NCBI GenBank assembly: GCA_903813345.2
Contig: CAIIXF020000001.1
Coordinates: 46,951,885-47,015,884 of the forward strand
Reading direction: 5' to 3'
Length of the DNA: 64,000 nt
DNA from: Owenia fusiformis
Taxonomy: Eukaryota; Annelida; Polychaeta; Sabellida; Oweniidae
This document shows, one piece after another, positions 11,966 through 25,837 of this stretch (positions are counted from its first letter, which is position 1; every line of letters begins with the position of its first letter). The position numbers and the translations under genes are program-made. A model generated the notes under the pieces. The model worked only from the letters and a program-made list of their open reading frames with translations, was not told the DNA's origin and did no database searches.

Positions 11966-12499
11966 CTCATATATTACACAATAAAATTGCTTTTGCTTGA
12001 AAAGGCTTGACGGCTTTCGCATTTAAAGGATTGCATACCAAAAATAAGTTTTGTTACTACTTTGATTAACCACATCCTAATTCCGATATTATGTATGAAA
12101 ATCTGTCTCATTTTTTTGTATTCTCTACACACAATGCTCCAAAAATTCTTTACTTCTTTCTACCCCTTGCAATGGTTTGGTTTTGCTCTTAATATAGAAT
12201 TCATCTAGGTTTTCACCCTTAGGGTAGCTCCTTTCAAGCGTGCCATTAGGGTACGTGCACTCAGATAGATACGCTTTTGCTGATCCGATGCAATGATAAA
12301 CTTTGGAAAGGTTAGGTTAGCGATCGTACTGTGACATATTAAGTGAGATGTGTTCGTTCGGAATTTTTATGCAGTACTCCTCATTAGAGTCACATGTTAT
12401 TTTCAGATATGCATAACTCATACGGTCTACATTTTTCACATTTGCACAAAAAGTGTACGAAGCTACCTATAAAAGAGTGTAGTGAATCTTTTTATTAAG

Positions 12500-12583
12500 A
12501 TGTATGAAAATGGGAAAATAAAGTGACCTACTTAAAGTGTACTTTAAAAAAGTAGGTCACTGAGTTTTCTCATTTTTCATATA
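12500..12583. repeat. Long hairpin containing AAGTGACCTACTT
   Basis: An inverted repeat with arms of about 35 bases: a TGAAAAATGAGAAAA-type outer arm and an AAGTAGGTCACT inner arm flank a loop of about 10 bases. It could form a strong hairpin. No promoter or gene is evident next to it. Confidence 0.5.
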
Positions 12584-13211
12584 TTTTATAAACTATTTCC
12601 TAGGTACATTAATGAACTCATTTGTGCATAACTGGAAGATGTAGACAATTTGGGGAATGAGGAAAAGTAATGTATTTGAAAAGTAACATGGCCGAAAGTA
12701 CGTAACCTAATTTCGACTGCGGAGCTCATATTGACCTTTTCATACAAGGATATAGGTGAACGTGATACATAACATCGTCCAAATGGCCTGCACAATACTA
12801 CTGCGAACCTACTTACTTCCACAGATAATAAAATGTTCATTTACTGCAGTAGTTTTAATATACCATATATTATTGAGGAATTTTCAATTGAGCTTCATAT
12901 ATGTTTATAAAATACTTACCACTGGTTTGCTGCTCAAAATGGCGATACGTGTTTTTGCTTGTTTGTATAATACCTTGATTCTAATGGATATGAAAGTGTC
13001 CTAACCGCTCTGATAATTCCTTTTATGCGAGGCCATAAATCTATGACGTCAGTACACAGGAATGAATGTACCAAACCTGTTCATTTTTGAATACAAATAC
13101 AACTTATATTGTTCAGGGCATTGACATGCGTATGTATGTATACCTTTTTAGATAAACCCGCATAGTCAATAAAACATGCTCGGTATAAACGACGAGTGGA
13201 TAAGGGCATAG

Positions 13212-14480
13212 TCAAGATGGATAGAGGTAACGCGGACCCAGCCGCTTTGCCTGTTTAAAACGAGGCGCTGCAACGCGTTACATACCAAAATGGGGACTAC
13301 TCCTATTATCGGAGCGACTTCTTTCTCCATTTCCTTGAAGCCTAAGAACGTTTTTGAAAATCATGCTTCACAATCAGAAAAAACTGTAGGTGTGGAAACC
13401 TGTAAGGATTTATGTTCAGACTTTGAACAATGTAAAAGAAAGGTCGATACAAATTATGATTTCCCGACCTTATTTTTCTGTGCTATCTTCGCCACTAATG
13501 AGCAATTCCTTCGTCAGAGCTCAACAGAATCGTTACTAGCATGTTCTTGCAGGCGTAATTGGCCTAACATATGATTAAAATATATCTTATGTCCAAATTA
13601 AAAGATAAGAAAAACGTTTGAGGTTTTTTATTTGTTTTTGTATTCAAACTCGCTGAAATATTGATAACGAGCCATATATAAGAAATACATGATTCGGTAA
13701 GTGTATGTCATATGCATCTTATGTCAAAATAATAGGTCAAAAAAGCACTTTTAAACAGCAACATCTTTAGTTAAACTTTGTCCCAAAAGATCCGATGTTA
13801 TGGGACGCTGGACCTGAGTTTTGACAAAATAATAAATATACACTCTGCATCATTCATGCGAAGCATCCGAAAAACACGAAATATATCATGAATAGATATA
13901 TTTACCCTATAGATATATGACCTAAATTTCAAACAGTATTACTCATTACTTTGGCAAGAAATGAAAAACTTCCGACATTTCCAAAGCAGCGGCCATCTTG
14001 AAAAATATTCTTCTATTGAATTTGGAAAAAATCCTTGCATAGTATTTGTGTTATTTTCTGGACGAACGGATGGACAGGTGGAAGAGGGCTTAAATATATC
14101 CCTCATGAACCTCGGACAACTAACGGTCAACAACAACTTCAGATGATAAAATATAAATTACACTTTCTCTGCTACCAGGTTGTCGTAGAACATTGTTTAT
14201 GGTATTTATTTTCTTGAAATGTTTGGATTGATAATTTACATGATATAATTTACAGGTAAGCTTCATAACTGTGTCAATGCAACTGTACTGACTTAACGGT
14301 ATGTAGACATATTACTAGACCACTAGGTTTTATTGCCATAGATGTGTTACATATAAAAATGCAATCGGGGCTCTAATCAAATGTCGAATTTTTCAAGGAA
14401 AGTGTGTCTGTAACGCGTTGCAGTATCGTTTTGAAAAGGCCACACGGGTGGCGGCCTGCGTTACCTCTATCCACCATGAT
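13212..14480. mobile_element. Inverted-repeat element with GATGGATAGAGGTAACGC ends
   Basis: The left end (GATGGATAGAGGTAACGCGG, then CAACGCGTTAC) is matched inverted at the right (GTAACGCGTTGC, then GCGTTACCTCTATCC). A 94-codon open frame at 13290-13574 starts just inside the left end, with Cys-rich VETCKDLCSDFEQCK. I do not recognise it and it may be a chance frame or a relic. Confidence 0.6.
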
Positions 14481-17400
14481 AATATATCGACTGTAAAGTA
14501 TAAAGTATCGAATCCAACGGTTATATAGTTTACAATTAACCTGGATTGGTAAAACAGACTTTTCGACTGCACTAAGATTATTTATGTCATTGCCTGTCAT
14601 TGCCATGTGTACTTAAGCTACTATAGTGCATTTAGATAGATATGATTGTCAAGATGAATGGCAAATTAAAAGGTTTAAAAGTGAAGGGTACTAACATCGA
14701 TGCTTTAATGGTATCCCATGCAGTATAGACATCTTTTAATGTAGGTGACACTAAATAGTGAAATACACAATGGTTAAACCGAAACAGTTATGTTGGTTCC
14801 TCATCATTCCAACGAACACAATTCCATTGGGATATAGCAAAGTCCCCCGTCAGTCAATCCGCCCGCCAGTTCGTCCGTCAGTACGTCCATCCGAAAAATA
14901 ACTCGAATACTAGTGGACAGATTTTCTTCATATTTGATGGGAAGATGTATTTTGGCAGCCTTTTAAAGATGGCGAGATTTCTACTATTATATTCCCCATA
15001 GTTTGATTATTACTTCATTAGATCTAAAATATTGTATTGTCTTGATGATTTGTACCGTTTACTAAATGGTCACCAGAATGCTTAAATTGATGGAAATTCT
15101 GATATAGTGTTGTTTTAATTTCTGCAATTTTAACCGAGTAGATGGTAAATATTACATTTTTACATTTCAGATTCATGAATATATTGTTCGTCGGGAGTTG
15201 CTAAATGGAGTTACCGACTTCTAGTTTAAAACTGCCCTGCCATGTATTAATGAATACCCTTTCTGACCTAAGTCTAATCAGTACAATAATTTTCTATATT
15301 AAACTTAAAAATGGCTTTGTCCAAATAAAATATCCTAGAATAACGTTCTTAAAGAGATCTTTGGTAGATCATAACCAGTTCGTACCACTTTAACAAACAT
15401 TTAATTTAACAAGGCTTGCAGGCCTATGGGTCAGTTGTCATGAGAATGTTGAAAATTGTTGCCAAAATATACGCAATATACGCAGAATATGACAAACGTT
15501 TTGGAAGCTGACATTCTGCTATGATTAGTGGTACTAGACTTCACATGTATTCGATAGTCCCTTTTCCATATTGTATATACACATGATGCCATCTATTTTC
15601 CATTTACATGGAAAAGGGTCAATTATTACTGTTACATATATAATCTATACATTTCTTTAATATCATTGTTGCTCAATTATAAGTTTTATAAAAACTAAAA
15701 TTGCGGACACAGAGCTTCATCGGTTTTAGATGCGTAGTAACAAAAAAAAATAAAAATACCGACGTCATCAATTTACAGATGAATGGACTGGAACCAGGTG
15801 CTCTCATTCATTCAAAGGAATCTAGAAAATGGCCACTTTGTAATTCTGTCCGTTAATTCATTACAACTGGGATGGATAATCGATAAAGATTTCTCGAGAT
15901 AATGAAAGATCATGGTCAAGGCGTGTTCTAATTAACATTGAACAGAAAACAGAAGACAAGAGAAGACACACTCTTAATGTTGAACACTTTTGAGGCAAGA
16001 TAACCAATCTCTGATAGCTACAAAAATGGTAAAAATGGATCTTTAGTTATAAAGCAATTGTTTGTATGGAAGTAATAATTCAGAACAGTTTGAACAAAAT
16101 AGATTTCCTTTAAGAATTGCGATTGCATGTATTATCACCTAAATTAAAACATAAACATTTCAGGCTCTAATTTCGTGGAAAAATACCGAGACATTGATTG
16201 ATCGAAGATTCTTTGATCTTATTTCGATTGAAATTGCATCATCTAATTGACCATCTAGGCTTACGTCTACGGATGTAATTTCGCCGATTAGACGCGATGA
16301 AAAACAGTATGACATAAACGAAAGTGGATATTCATATCATTTTATAATCAGCTTGAGTAGCTACTCAAGTGGAATTTCCAGGTCCCCATCACCGTGTCAT
16401 ATTAAAGATCAGTAAGTCTCGGATCGATGTAATTGATATGATCAATTGACTTTCAAAAGCCAAGTTCGTTGATAATGCAAACACCTTTATCCGATCAATT
16501 CCGATTAATCAACGGTTACGTTTTGCCGAACACTGCGAACATAATACGTACAAGGCAGCATTAACATGACAAAGTGTCACCACTGGAAAATTATTGCAAA
16601 TACAAATGTCTTATAATTATTACACTCGATAGCAGTATGCCGACCAACGGGTGCCGACCACTGGTTACAAAAGAGGCCATACCAACAATCTTATCGGAAC
16701 ATTTAAGACGCTAAAATTGATCACATTCACACTCGTCAGCAATCTGACAATATACAAAAAGGCATTCAGCAAAGAATTGGTTAATCTTTATGATTATGCC
16801 CTTAATTATTTGATGAAGACTAAATCTAAACGTTATGAGTCCCGGAATTGTGGAATACGTAGTCAGTTATCTTGATTTTTTGAAGTGGTTTTTTTGTTGG
16901 TCGGCAAATCTCTCCGTTTGTTATGGGTTTTGCTGCAATGATAGTTTCTAAATTGCTAAATAATGAATGGAAACCAGTGCTGCCATCTTTTATTCAGATT
17001 TTATCTTGGGCCAGACTTCCATTGTCTTCCATATTAAGATCTTCGAAAAGTGACTTTAATTTTATTTCATGATTTATCAAAAAGTGTTAGTTAAATCTGT
17101 TTAAAACTTGATTGATATATCATGTGATAACCCTTGTTAACAAACGTACACTGTGATTTATCATAAAAAATTGCGTAGATTCCGGCTCTGAAATATGATT
17201 ACATCCCAAAACTAGATAATTGTTATTATTGTAGAAAACCTTTCACTGAATTCAAATGTGCAATTAAAAATAAGGAAAAAATAGAAATTTAAGATCTCTT
17301 AAAATCTCAAGAGAAACGAGAATTAGCGAAATTTCAAAGTTATTTAAAAACTCCTCTATTGACTCAAATACTCCTTTATAATCAGCCACTTGTTACAAAG

Positions 17401-17650
17401 TTTCACTGAATAGATATTACCATACGATGATGAAAATCATTTTCAATTACTGATCACAAAGTCCCAAAACACGAATATCGATCAAAAGATAAATGTGATT
17501 TACTGCTACCTTCGTTTGAATCAAATATTGTTTAATTATCGATCACCCTTCGTTAATGGATGGAGTGAGGGGAGCGGTAGTGGGATGAGGGGTAAGTCAT
17601 AATAGAATGATTCAAAGGAGCACTGTATTTCCGGTCAAATTGTATTTAGA
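14481..17650. other. Intergenic sequence, no gene seen
   Basis: Mostly unique-looking AT-rich sequence. Open frames are short and none has recognisable domains or good splice signals. Nothing else is supported here. Confidence 0.4.
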
Positions 17651-17654
17651 ACAA

Positions 17655-18225
17655 AATGTCACCACCTAGTTGCTCACAATATTATGAGTTCAATCAGATT
17701 TGAATTTCTGAGAACTTTTATTTTGAAAAATAAATTGATCGATTTTAAGCAAGTTGAAAAAGACCTTTTTGACCCTTAGAAGGTCATTGAAGGTGAAATC
17801 TCAAATCTAAAGTCAGATTTGAACTTCTGAGAAATTGTAGATGATTTTGACCTTGAGAATGTCATTGAAGGTCAAATATTTTTTGACCTTGAGAATGTCA
17901 TTGAAGGTCAAATCTATAGTCAGATTTGAATTGTTGAGAACTTGTAGATGATTTCGAAAAACGTTTTGTCAATTTGAAGCAAGTTGAAAAAAACCTTTTT
18001 GACTTCAAATCTTAAATATAAAGTCAGATTTGAACTTCTGAAAACATGTAGATGATTTTGAAAAAATTGAAGCCAGTCTAAACAGTATTTGTTAAGTTAT
18101 TGAAAGTTGTGAGAATTTGTTACAGACGCCGATCGCTAGCCCACGGGCGCCAACCACCAACCGTCATCCGCCGTCAAAAAACGGAGACCACTACAATATG
18201 TCACCCCTTTTTGGTTATGACATAA
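17655..18225. repeat. GTCACCACC-ended element with AGGTCATTGAAGGTCAAAT repeats
   Basis: Carries the same internal units as the 36557-38199 array but in inverse orientation: AAGGTCATTGAAGGTCAAAT, AAAGTCAGATTTGAA and AACTTGTAGATGATTTTGA words, about three partial units. It begins with GTCACCACC and ends near GACCACTACAATATGTCACC, so it is a shorter copy of the same element. Confidence 0.65.
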
Positions 18226-18730
18226 TAAAGCATGGTATATTGATGACTATATTATTTAAATGGTCTAATTAATCTGCTGATATGGATACAAAAACGAGTG
18301 AAATTCAAAATGGCCGCCAAGATTTATTCATTCAAAGTATTTGTTGGAGAAATATGTCCATGAAGAAATTCCAAGTGTGTATAATCAAATAATTATTTGC
18401 TCAGAGTACGACTAGAGTGTCTAATATACACGTAATTAATACCTAAGAGAGTCGAAAGCTTTGAAATTACCCCTATATCCCTTATTATAGCCTTGGTAAT
18501 ATGTTATGAAAGGAAATTAGTTCATTAGGGAACTTCTTCAAAAGCGAGAGATATATGAAGATATTAATTAGCTTGATGTGCTGAAATTAACCTCACCTAC
18601 GGAAACCTCTAGCATCCTGTAAATATGAACGATCCATTCCCTTGCTCACGGAATAATCATACGAAGAACACTTTCCTGAGATTTTCCTATTTTGTGTGGA
18701 TTTCCAATTTTCTTTGACATTTCAAACGAA

Positions 18731-18817
18731 ATGGATGTGAACTCCATTATGACTCAAATTAGTAAAGACAACTTTTATGATAATCCGATGGGAGGAATTA
18801 CAATTGTCATATTGTGT
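18731..18817 (+). CDS. Possible first coding exon of an unknown gene
   Basis: A 29-codon frame from an ATG in a reasonable start context (cgaaATGga) ends exactly at a consensus donor (gtaagt), phase 0. The peptide begins MDVNSIMTQISKDN and ends in a hydrophobic GGITIVILC, as if a membrane segment starts there. I could not find the next exon by eye. The region has few repeats. This is a weak call; a chance frame is possible. Confidence 0.25.
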
Positions 18818-19093
18818 GTAAGTTTTCATATGTTCTAATTAACGTATGGCCCTGTATGGCATTTAATGTTCAAACTATTAGATCGTTTAATATGGCACTG
18901 TCATAAGCCTAGTCTGTAGTCATTAGACACATACACTCGCACCTTCTAATTAGTCTGACAGCACCTTTTTTACTCCTGAATTTCAGATCGGGAAAAGGAG
19001 CCCATAGTACTCATCGGGAATAAGTCATTCCTCTATTTATATCTATTCTATATAACAACAACGGTATAGAGATACAAAGTGTGCCTGTGTTTT

Positions 19094-19611
19094 GGGGGGG
19101 GGGGGGGGTAGTGATTTCTTCCCCGTGATGCTAGCGTGGCATCCTCTGGCTTGAGAAAGAACCACCATTTATTTTGATGTAAGTATTGCTCGTAATGCTC
19201 GTAATGCTTCAACTTACAAATGGCAACCAAGTGACTATTGTATGACTTAATGTTTACGGATGAAGAGAGAAAGGGAGTGGAGGGGGGGGGGGTACTTTTT
19301 CTCAAAGCACTTAACCGTGTTATAACTACTTTGGAAGTCGAAGATGCAGTTTCATCGATTTATTGCAATATATGTATGGCCAGTTAAATACTGGTTATTC
19401 AAAAAGAGATATGAATAGATCATAATTATTATGCAGATTGACAGGTTAAGTCGACTAGACGCTCCATAAGTAACGACTTTTATCCTTGTATTAATCAGGC
19501 TGTAGGAAATCCCATTGGCGTATTAGATCAAAGAAAGTTAATTCTACGTTTCGTGTCATACTAAAATCGTACGTTAACGGAGCGGGGGGGGGGGGGGGGG
19601 GGGGTGGGGGG
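19094..19611. repeat. Three poly-G tracts
   Basis: Runs of 15 G (19094-19108), 11 G (19282-19292) and 21 G followed by T and 6 G (19584-19611) lie within about 520 bases. They stand out in otherwise AT-rich DNA and could form G-quadruplexes. The lengths are prone to assembly and sequencing error. Confidence 0.8.
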
Positions 19612-20559
19612 CGACAAAAAACAAGGGTGGTGCGCATAAGAAGTAATTATGAGTTCAACTGTGAACGTTGACTTATCTATTACTTTTGGTGGTGGTTTCA
19701 ATAAGAGAGGAATAGGTAGTCGATATGGAGTTTAAGCTTGCATATAAAATCGTAACGCCAACCTATACCTATGGCCTTGGCCAATCGCCCATTAAATAAC
19801 TTACGTTCGCGTTTAGGTTGTGAAAAACAGTGCAAGCTTAAACTCCCTAGTAATATTCAAATCACGATTAACTACATCCCCCACTACCCTCTCCCCATAT
19901 AAGAACACTACACCCTCCCCATAAAAGAACAGGCGTGTGCGACCAACCACGCACATGCCCCAAACATTCATCCCTTCAATTCATAAACTGATCCAACTCG
20001 ACGTTCCCCTTCCAAACCTGGTTTTGGTCCAGCCAAAAATGGATCAACTTTAATAGTGTTCTGTGCAACACATATGAAGATTTTAGGCCTACGTACCATA
20101 ATTGCAAAATTGTTAAGGAAATTCTTACGATTTTTGTAAGGCCAAGAAGCGAAATACGAAAATAAAATGCCATTACAAGATATTATGACCTTGGCCACGT
20201 GAATTTTGAGATACTGTAAAAAATGAAACTGGAGAGAGTTTACCGCCGAAAAGCTACCTGTTTTAGAAAACATTTCTAGATATTCTATTTATAACCAAAC
20301 TTGGAAACAAAATTACCAGCAAATTGATATCTTCTTAAATTTTATTTTTCAGAATGGGCCATCGTTATGCGATATACACGATACAAGTATTAAGTCCAGG
20401 AAACAATGGACTTGGGATATGGATCCAGGATGCATGTACATTTTTATGAGTCACTTTGATCTTAAGGGGGATATACATAGGCCTACGTAGGTGGGTTGCC
20501 CATTTTGAATCACGAGAAATAAACGAGTATATTGTCGAGTAGCTGAACTAGCATTCGCT

Positions 20560-20780
20560 AATTCAACTACGGTCGGCTATCGGCTGACAATTCGATCGCT
20601 ATTTTATGCTTAAAGGGTGACGCATATCGTTTAGCAAATCGAACGCTCGTTTCTGGTGTTGCTCACCGTTTAGTATAAAAGGCCCGATCCCGGAATAATA
20701 CTCAAGGGTTCACAGGTCCGAGGCCGTTGTGTCAACACCTCTAACTGTTATATAGCATAAGTATATTATAGATCGTGCAC
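20560..20780 (+). promoter_or_regulatory. Possible TATA-box promoter
   Basis: A TATAAAAGG sequence at 20674-20682 matches the metazoan TATA consensus closely and is followed by a GC-richer stretch. No gene can be placed downstream and the area borders repeats, so this may be chance or an element's own promoter. Confidence 0.25.
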
Positions 20781-21164
20781 ACATTTATAAAAGGGTGATT
20801 TTTATTTTGACAAATCAATTCCACATTTATGGGTGAAGTTTCAGGATCTTCTGTTTGTGTGTAATAAGGAAAAATTGGCATCTAAATTTCCCCATAACGG
20901 TAATAGCACACAGCTTGGCATATGAAATATCCTACAAATGAAACAAAGCAAGACAAACCGGTTTCTAATACAAGGATTTATATTGGCTGTTGTACATGTA
21001 TTCTTTGAACGCAATCACTCTTTGGATACCGTTTTCAAAATCATTATAAACGGATTACTTTATCTCAAAGACAATTTCAATAAACTGGATTTTACAGAAC
21101 TCCCCTTATTTCTTAAAAATGGACTGATCAAGTTGATTCGCCTGGAGCCGCCATATTATTTTTA

Positions 21165-21905
21165 TGCTTCCTGGTCAACTCAACCCCAAGTCAACTCAGC
21201 CCAAGTCAAGTCAACCCCTAGTCAACTCAACCCCAAGTCAAGTCAACCCCTAGTCAAGTCAACCCCAAGTCATCTCAACCCTTGGTCAACTCAACCCTTA
21301 GTCAAGTTGACCCCAATGATTTTACTTGTTTTAAGTAGGTTAGAATACAATATAATATATCATTAAATAGTACTTCGTTAAATATTTTGATAGTATATGA
21401 TTTATTAAAGGAATAATAGAAACTCGTGGCAAAGGTAAACAGAAAAGTGTATAGAATAATTCTATTTACAATTATAATTTTTTACTTCAGAGAAATAAAA
21501 CAAGCTCAAATATGAAGGGGTGAAATATATGAATAGCATCGTGAAAAGCCCTATTAAGATTAATCAAGTATTATTTTGGTAAATAAATGTCATATTTAAA
21601 AATATTATAAATGTGTTAAGCGCAAACTTCACTAGTTGATCATTTTATATTGGAAAATTAGCATTTTAGTCCCTCATTCTTTCAAAATTCATCAATATCA
21701 TACCATCAAAGGTACATCTATTTGTTTTTATGGTGGGGTCAAGTTGACTAAGGGTTGAGATGACCAAGGGTTGAGATGACTTGGGGTCGAGTTGACTAAG
21801 GGTTGAGATGACTTGGGGTCAACTTGACTAAGGGTCGACTTGACTTGGGGTCGACTTGACTAAGGGTTGAGTTGACTTGGGGTTGAGTTGACCAGTTACC
21901 ATTTT
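21165..21905. mobile_element. Fold-back element with 16-bp minisatellite ends, copy 1
   Basis: The left end is a tandem array of a 16-bp unit (AAGTCAACTCAACCCC and variants, 21172-21320). The right end (21735-21890) is the same array inverted. The AT-rich core between them is also present, inverted, in copy 2 at 22085-22895. The open frame at 20938-21366 runs into the array and its Ser/Gln/Pro repeats only translate the minisatellite. Confidence 0.75.
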
Positions 21906-22084
21906 TATACGGGATGCTAATCGTCACCCTTTAACGAATTGAAATATGAATATGAATAACAGCAGGTACTATTCATATTTAAATGAGATGGACATGAAAT
22001 TGCAATTAAATCGTCAGTCGACAGCCGACAGTTGATACCAGCCCAGTTTGCATTGGTTTGCATAGGCGAGGCCATGTGTGTTGT

Positions 22085-22895
22085 CATCGACCCCAAGTCA
22101 TCTCAACCCTTAGTCATCTCGACCCCAAGTCATCTCAACCCTTGGTCATCTCAACCCTTAGTCAACTCGACCCCACCATAAAAACAAATAGATGTATCTT
22201 TTATGGTATATTGATGAATTTTGAAAGAATGAGGGACTAAAATGCTAATTTTCCAAAATAAAATTATCAATTAGTGAAGTTTGTGCTTAACACATTTATA
22301 ATCTTTATAAATATGACATTTATTTATCAAAATAATACTTGATTAATCTTAATAGGGCTGATTTACAACTTACTGAATAATAAATACTGACAACTTATAT
22401 ATTTTCTTCTGTTCAATGTTTTGCTTGGGTAAATGAATTGAATATCGTATTTACCATACTTATTTCTCAGTGTATCAACAGCTATTTCAATATTCATTTC
22501 TAAAATTATCAAAAAGTCTATAAAACAGTATATTTTCAAAATGTAATATTTTTTTGAATTAGGGAAGAAATTGCATTAATCAAATAGGATTCAAATAGAA
22601 AAGCTGACCTTTACCATGATTTTCTATTATTCCTTTAATAAATCATATACTCTCAAAATATTTAACGAAGTACTATTTAATGATATATTATATACTTAAA
22701 ACAAGTAAAATCATTGGGGTCGACTTGACTAAGGGTTGAGTTAACCAAGGGTTGAGATGACTTGGGGTCGAGTTGACTAAGGGTCGAGATGACTTGGGGT
22801 TGACTTGACTAGGGGTTGAGTTGACTTGGGGTTGAGTTGACTAAGGGTTGAGTTGACTTGGGTTGAGTTGACTTGGGGTTGAGTTGACCAGGAAG
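22085..22895. mobile_element. Fold-back element with 16-bp minisatellite ends, copy 2
   Basis: Same structure as the 21165-21905 copy but in opposite orientation: minisatellite at 22088-22178, core, minisatellite at 22712-22893. The cores align over several hundred bases with small differences, so the two copies form an inverted pair about 180 bases apart. Confidence 0.75.
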
Positions 22896-24000
22896 CGTTA
22901 AAGGGACTCGCTTGGTGCCTATTTCTGATCCTAGAATAAATCAAAATGGAAAATAATTCAAAATAGCCTGTAGTTTGCACCATCAATAGAGTTTGTTTTA
23001 ATTATTTCATATATAACAGCATATTAAATGTTAGATATAACCATCAGTGTAAAGTGATATCTAAGAGACAAAGTACCTTTAAATCACCCACGTGTTGCCT
23101 TTAGTTGACTTACATCTGAGAATCATCATCATCTGATAATGCTTTGATACTAGCTAATATATTGATTTCGAATAAAAAGAACAGTTGATTGACAAGTTTT
23201 CCTTCGACGATTCTATTCTTGAAGTAAAAGTAATTTGATAGATTTGGTATTGTCTTTTGTCATTGATCTCCTGGCTAGTATTTTATCTAGATGTATATTT
23301 AATGTCGTCTAGTCTGGCATCGTTTTCTTGAAATATTCAGATTATGCTGAAACTTATAATTGTGCTCTCAGGCAAATAATTCTTAATTGGTTTAGAATTG
23401 ACGAACGGATACGAAGTAAATGGATTGATAATATACTCCACAGTTTATCCCAGGTCTGAGTAACATTAGTCGCAAATATATATAATTTGACTGTTTTTGG
23501 AAAGTTGAAAGAGAAGTAACAGTTGGGGAAACATTTAAAACTTTTTCAATATATATATTGTTGTAATGTGTTATGTACGCTTTGGAGGTTGTTGCACATG
23601 ACATGACCGGAATGGCTGAACCTATTAACGATGAATAAAACTCAAAATAGCCCTTTGAAACACATTCTTCTGGTAATGCTATTACGCGGAACCTAGCCAA
23701 ATCATGTAAAAGTGTTCAAGGTTTCCCTTAAATCGCCTTACTATTAAAGCTTGTACACGGTGAGCCAATACATTTTTCCCTTTATTAATGTTTAGTCGTT
23801 GTTTGTAAGGCATGGACTAGACTGAAGAGTCGCGAATACCTTATATTATACCTTTCAAGCGAATATAGATTTTGCATCACGTTTGATGATTAGGAAATTT
23901 AAACGACTGTATACACTCGGTAGCTAGCATTTATTGTATGATTTGTAGTTTTCGAATCAATTATCGAAACCACTCAAAAAGTGAGAAATGTATAAGCCCA
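22896..24000. other. Intergenic sequence, no gene seen
   Basis: AT-rich sequence without recognisable coding segments or clear repeat ends. A small minus-strand frame (23392-23700) has no features I recognise. Confidence 0.4.
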
Positions 24001-24005
24001 ACCTG

Positions 24006-24256
24006 TATATAAAGCCTTGTAAGGATTAAATACACCTTTCAAAGCTAGTGCAACATCTATACAACATTTTGCTTTCGTGAAAAACAACATTTATACTAAC
24101 GCACAGTGCTTGAGATCAGTAAGAGGCACAATCAGAAATCTCGAATCAGGAAAGTGTGTAAAATAATTGCATTAGAGATTAGCGGCATTTGCGTCAAGTA
24201 AAAAGCCTGGTTCACTCGTGTTATTAGACCTAAAGACAATGGCGACATCATTTAAG
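24006..24256 (+). promoter_or_regulatory. Possible promoter and minimal first exon
   Basis: A TATATAAAG box at about 24007 is followed by 200 bases of putative 5' leader and an ATG at 24239 that opens six codons (MATSFK). These end at a strong donor (gtgagt, 24257). This is the usual look of a short first coding exon. The following exon was not found, so the gene is unknown and the call is tentative. Confidence 0.3.
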
Positions 24257-25837
24257 GTGAGTTTATTTCAACAACCAATTGCATGTTATTGACGGAGTAT
24301 TTTATATTTTATAGAATTGGAAAGTTACGGTAAAGAATCAAGTAGCTAAAAATACACTTGTCTCGTCCTAGGTATTTCATAGAAAGCAATGACGACCCAG
24401 TAATGTGCACATGCGAGTATATAACTCGTAGTATACTCGTACGTAGTAAAAGCTAAGTTCACACCAACGGCGCTTTGATGGTGCTTTATAGCGGCGTGCA
24501 AAGCGGCTTTTCATGGCGCTTTAAAGATATATTCAAATGATAGTTATTAATTTTGATTTACATATTTTCAAGTGAAAACTGATGAAACGTATGGGTCAAC
24601 TTTAGCCTGAAGTTAATCTATCTTACGATAAATAATTAAAAGAGAATCTCGCCTCGGGGTATGTTACATTTTAATCCTACGTGACGATTGAATTGCAATT
24701 TGTAATTTATGTAGTAATGGTAGATGACCTATAATCGTCTCGTTCATAAACAGCATCGTTAGCTTATTGTTAGTCAGAGAGCTGCGCAAATCATGTTCCT
24801 TTTCTGGGTATAGCATAGACAGGGAAATGAATGGATGCGCTATTTGTTGAGTGACTCTAATTTCCTGTAGCAGTGTTTATGTTCCCAAAGGGGCTGTAAA
24901 TTATAATTTAATATGATAACGCGAAAATGATAACTTTTGATACTCTATTATGCATGATTGATTGTGATTGCAAAACCCTAGAGCAGTACCTGCCCGTAAT
25001 ATATCACATACTCCCCTTCAAAAGTTAAGTAACACCAATTTACCTATTGAATCATGATATCGATCATACACTGAAGCCTCTTTGTTCGGTGATTAAAATA
25101 ATTCATGTAGTCATTTTCCAACGTATTTAACATTGGAAAGGGTCAAGTTCAAGCATAAATAGACGTTAACAAATCTGTGCAGTGAGGCGCCAGTGAAGCC
25201 TAAGATTTGGATGGGAATTTTTATGATACAACATTACCTCATTGGTAATATTACCCTGTGGCAAATAGGCACATCCTAAGAGTTGGGGTCTACTCCAAAA
25301 CACTACATTAAGTTTGCAATGAGCTGTGATACAGTCGAATGAACGCTGTAAATTGACTGAAGATGATCACGAAGCCTCACTACATAGCAAACAAAGCACG
25401 TAGAAAATAAACTAAGTGGATCAATAGCTTTGAATTATCTTGAAATACAAATGATGTACAGAAATATCTAGTCTTTATACCAAAGGTCAGAATTACTACA
25501 ATTTGAGTTTTGAAGTTAAACAATTTCCAATTATACAGATTTCAAAGAACGAATCATTTATTTCCGTATTATTATTTGAGGAGGATCCAAAGAAGAAGTC
25601 GTGCGAATACTCTCTACCTCTCATCCATTTCTAATCCCTTACCTTACCCCCTATCACACCAAACTACAGGGTGGGCCAAAAAACGTCCATGTTTTTGTTT
25701 CGCTACAACATTTTCAATATGACAGACAAATGTTTAAATCATATATCGTTGGAGAGATAATTCAATTTTCAACAAAATGATATATAATTCATTTCACATA
25801 AATAAGTATCTGTTTTAAAATAACGTTTGAATTACCA

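Noticed and set aside
20938-21366. 142-codon frame with Ser/Gln/Pro repeats
   Set aside because: The repeats are the translated 16-bp minisatellite, and the N-terminal part has no features.
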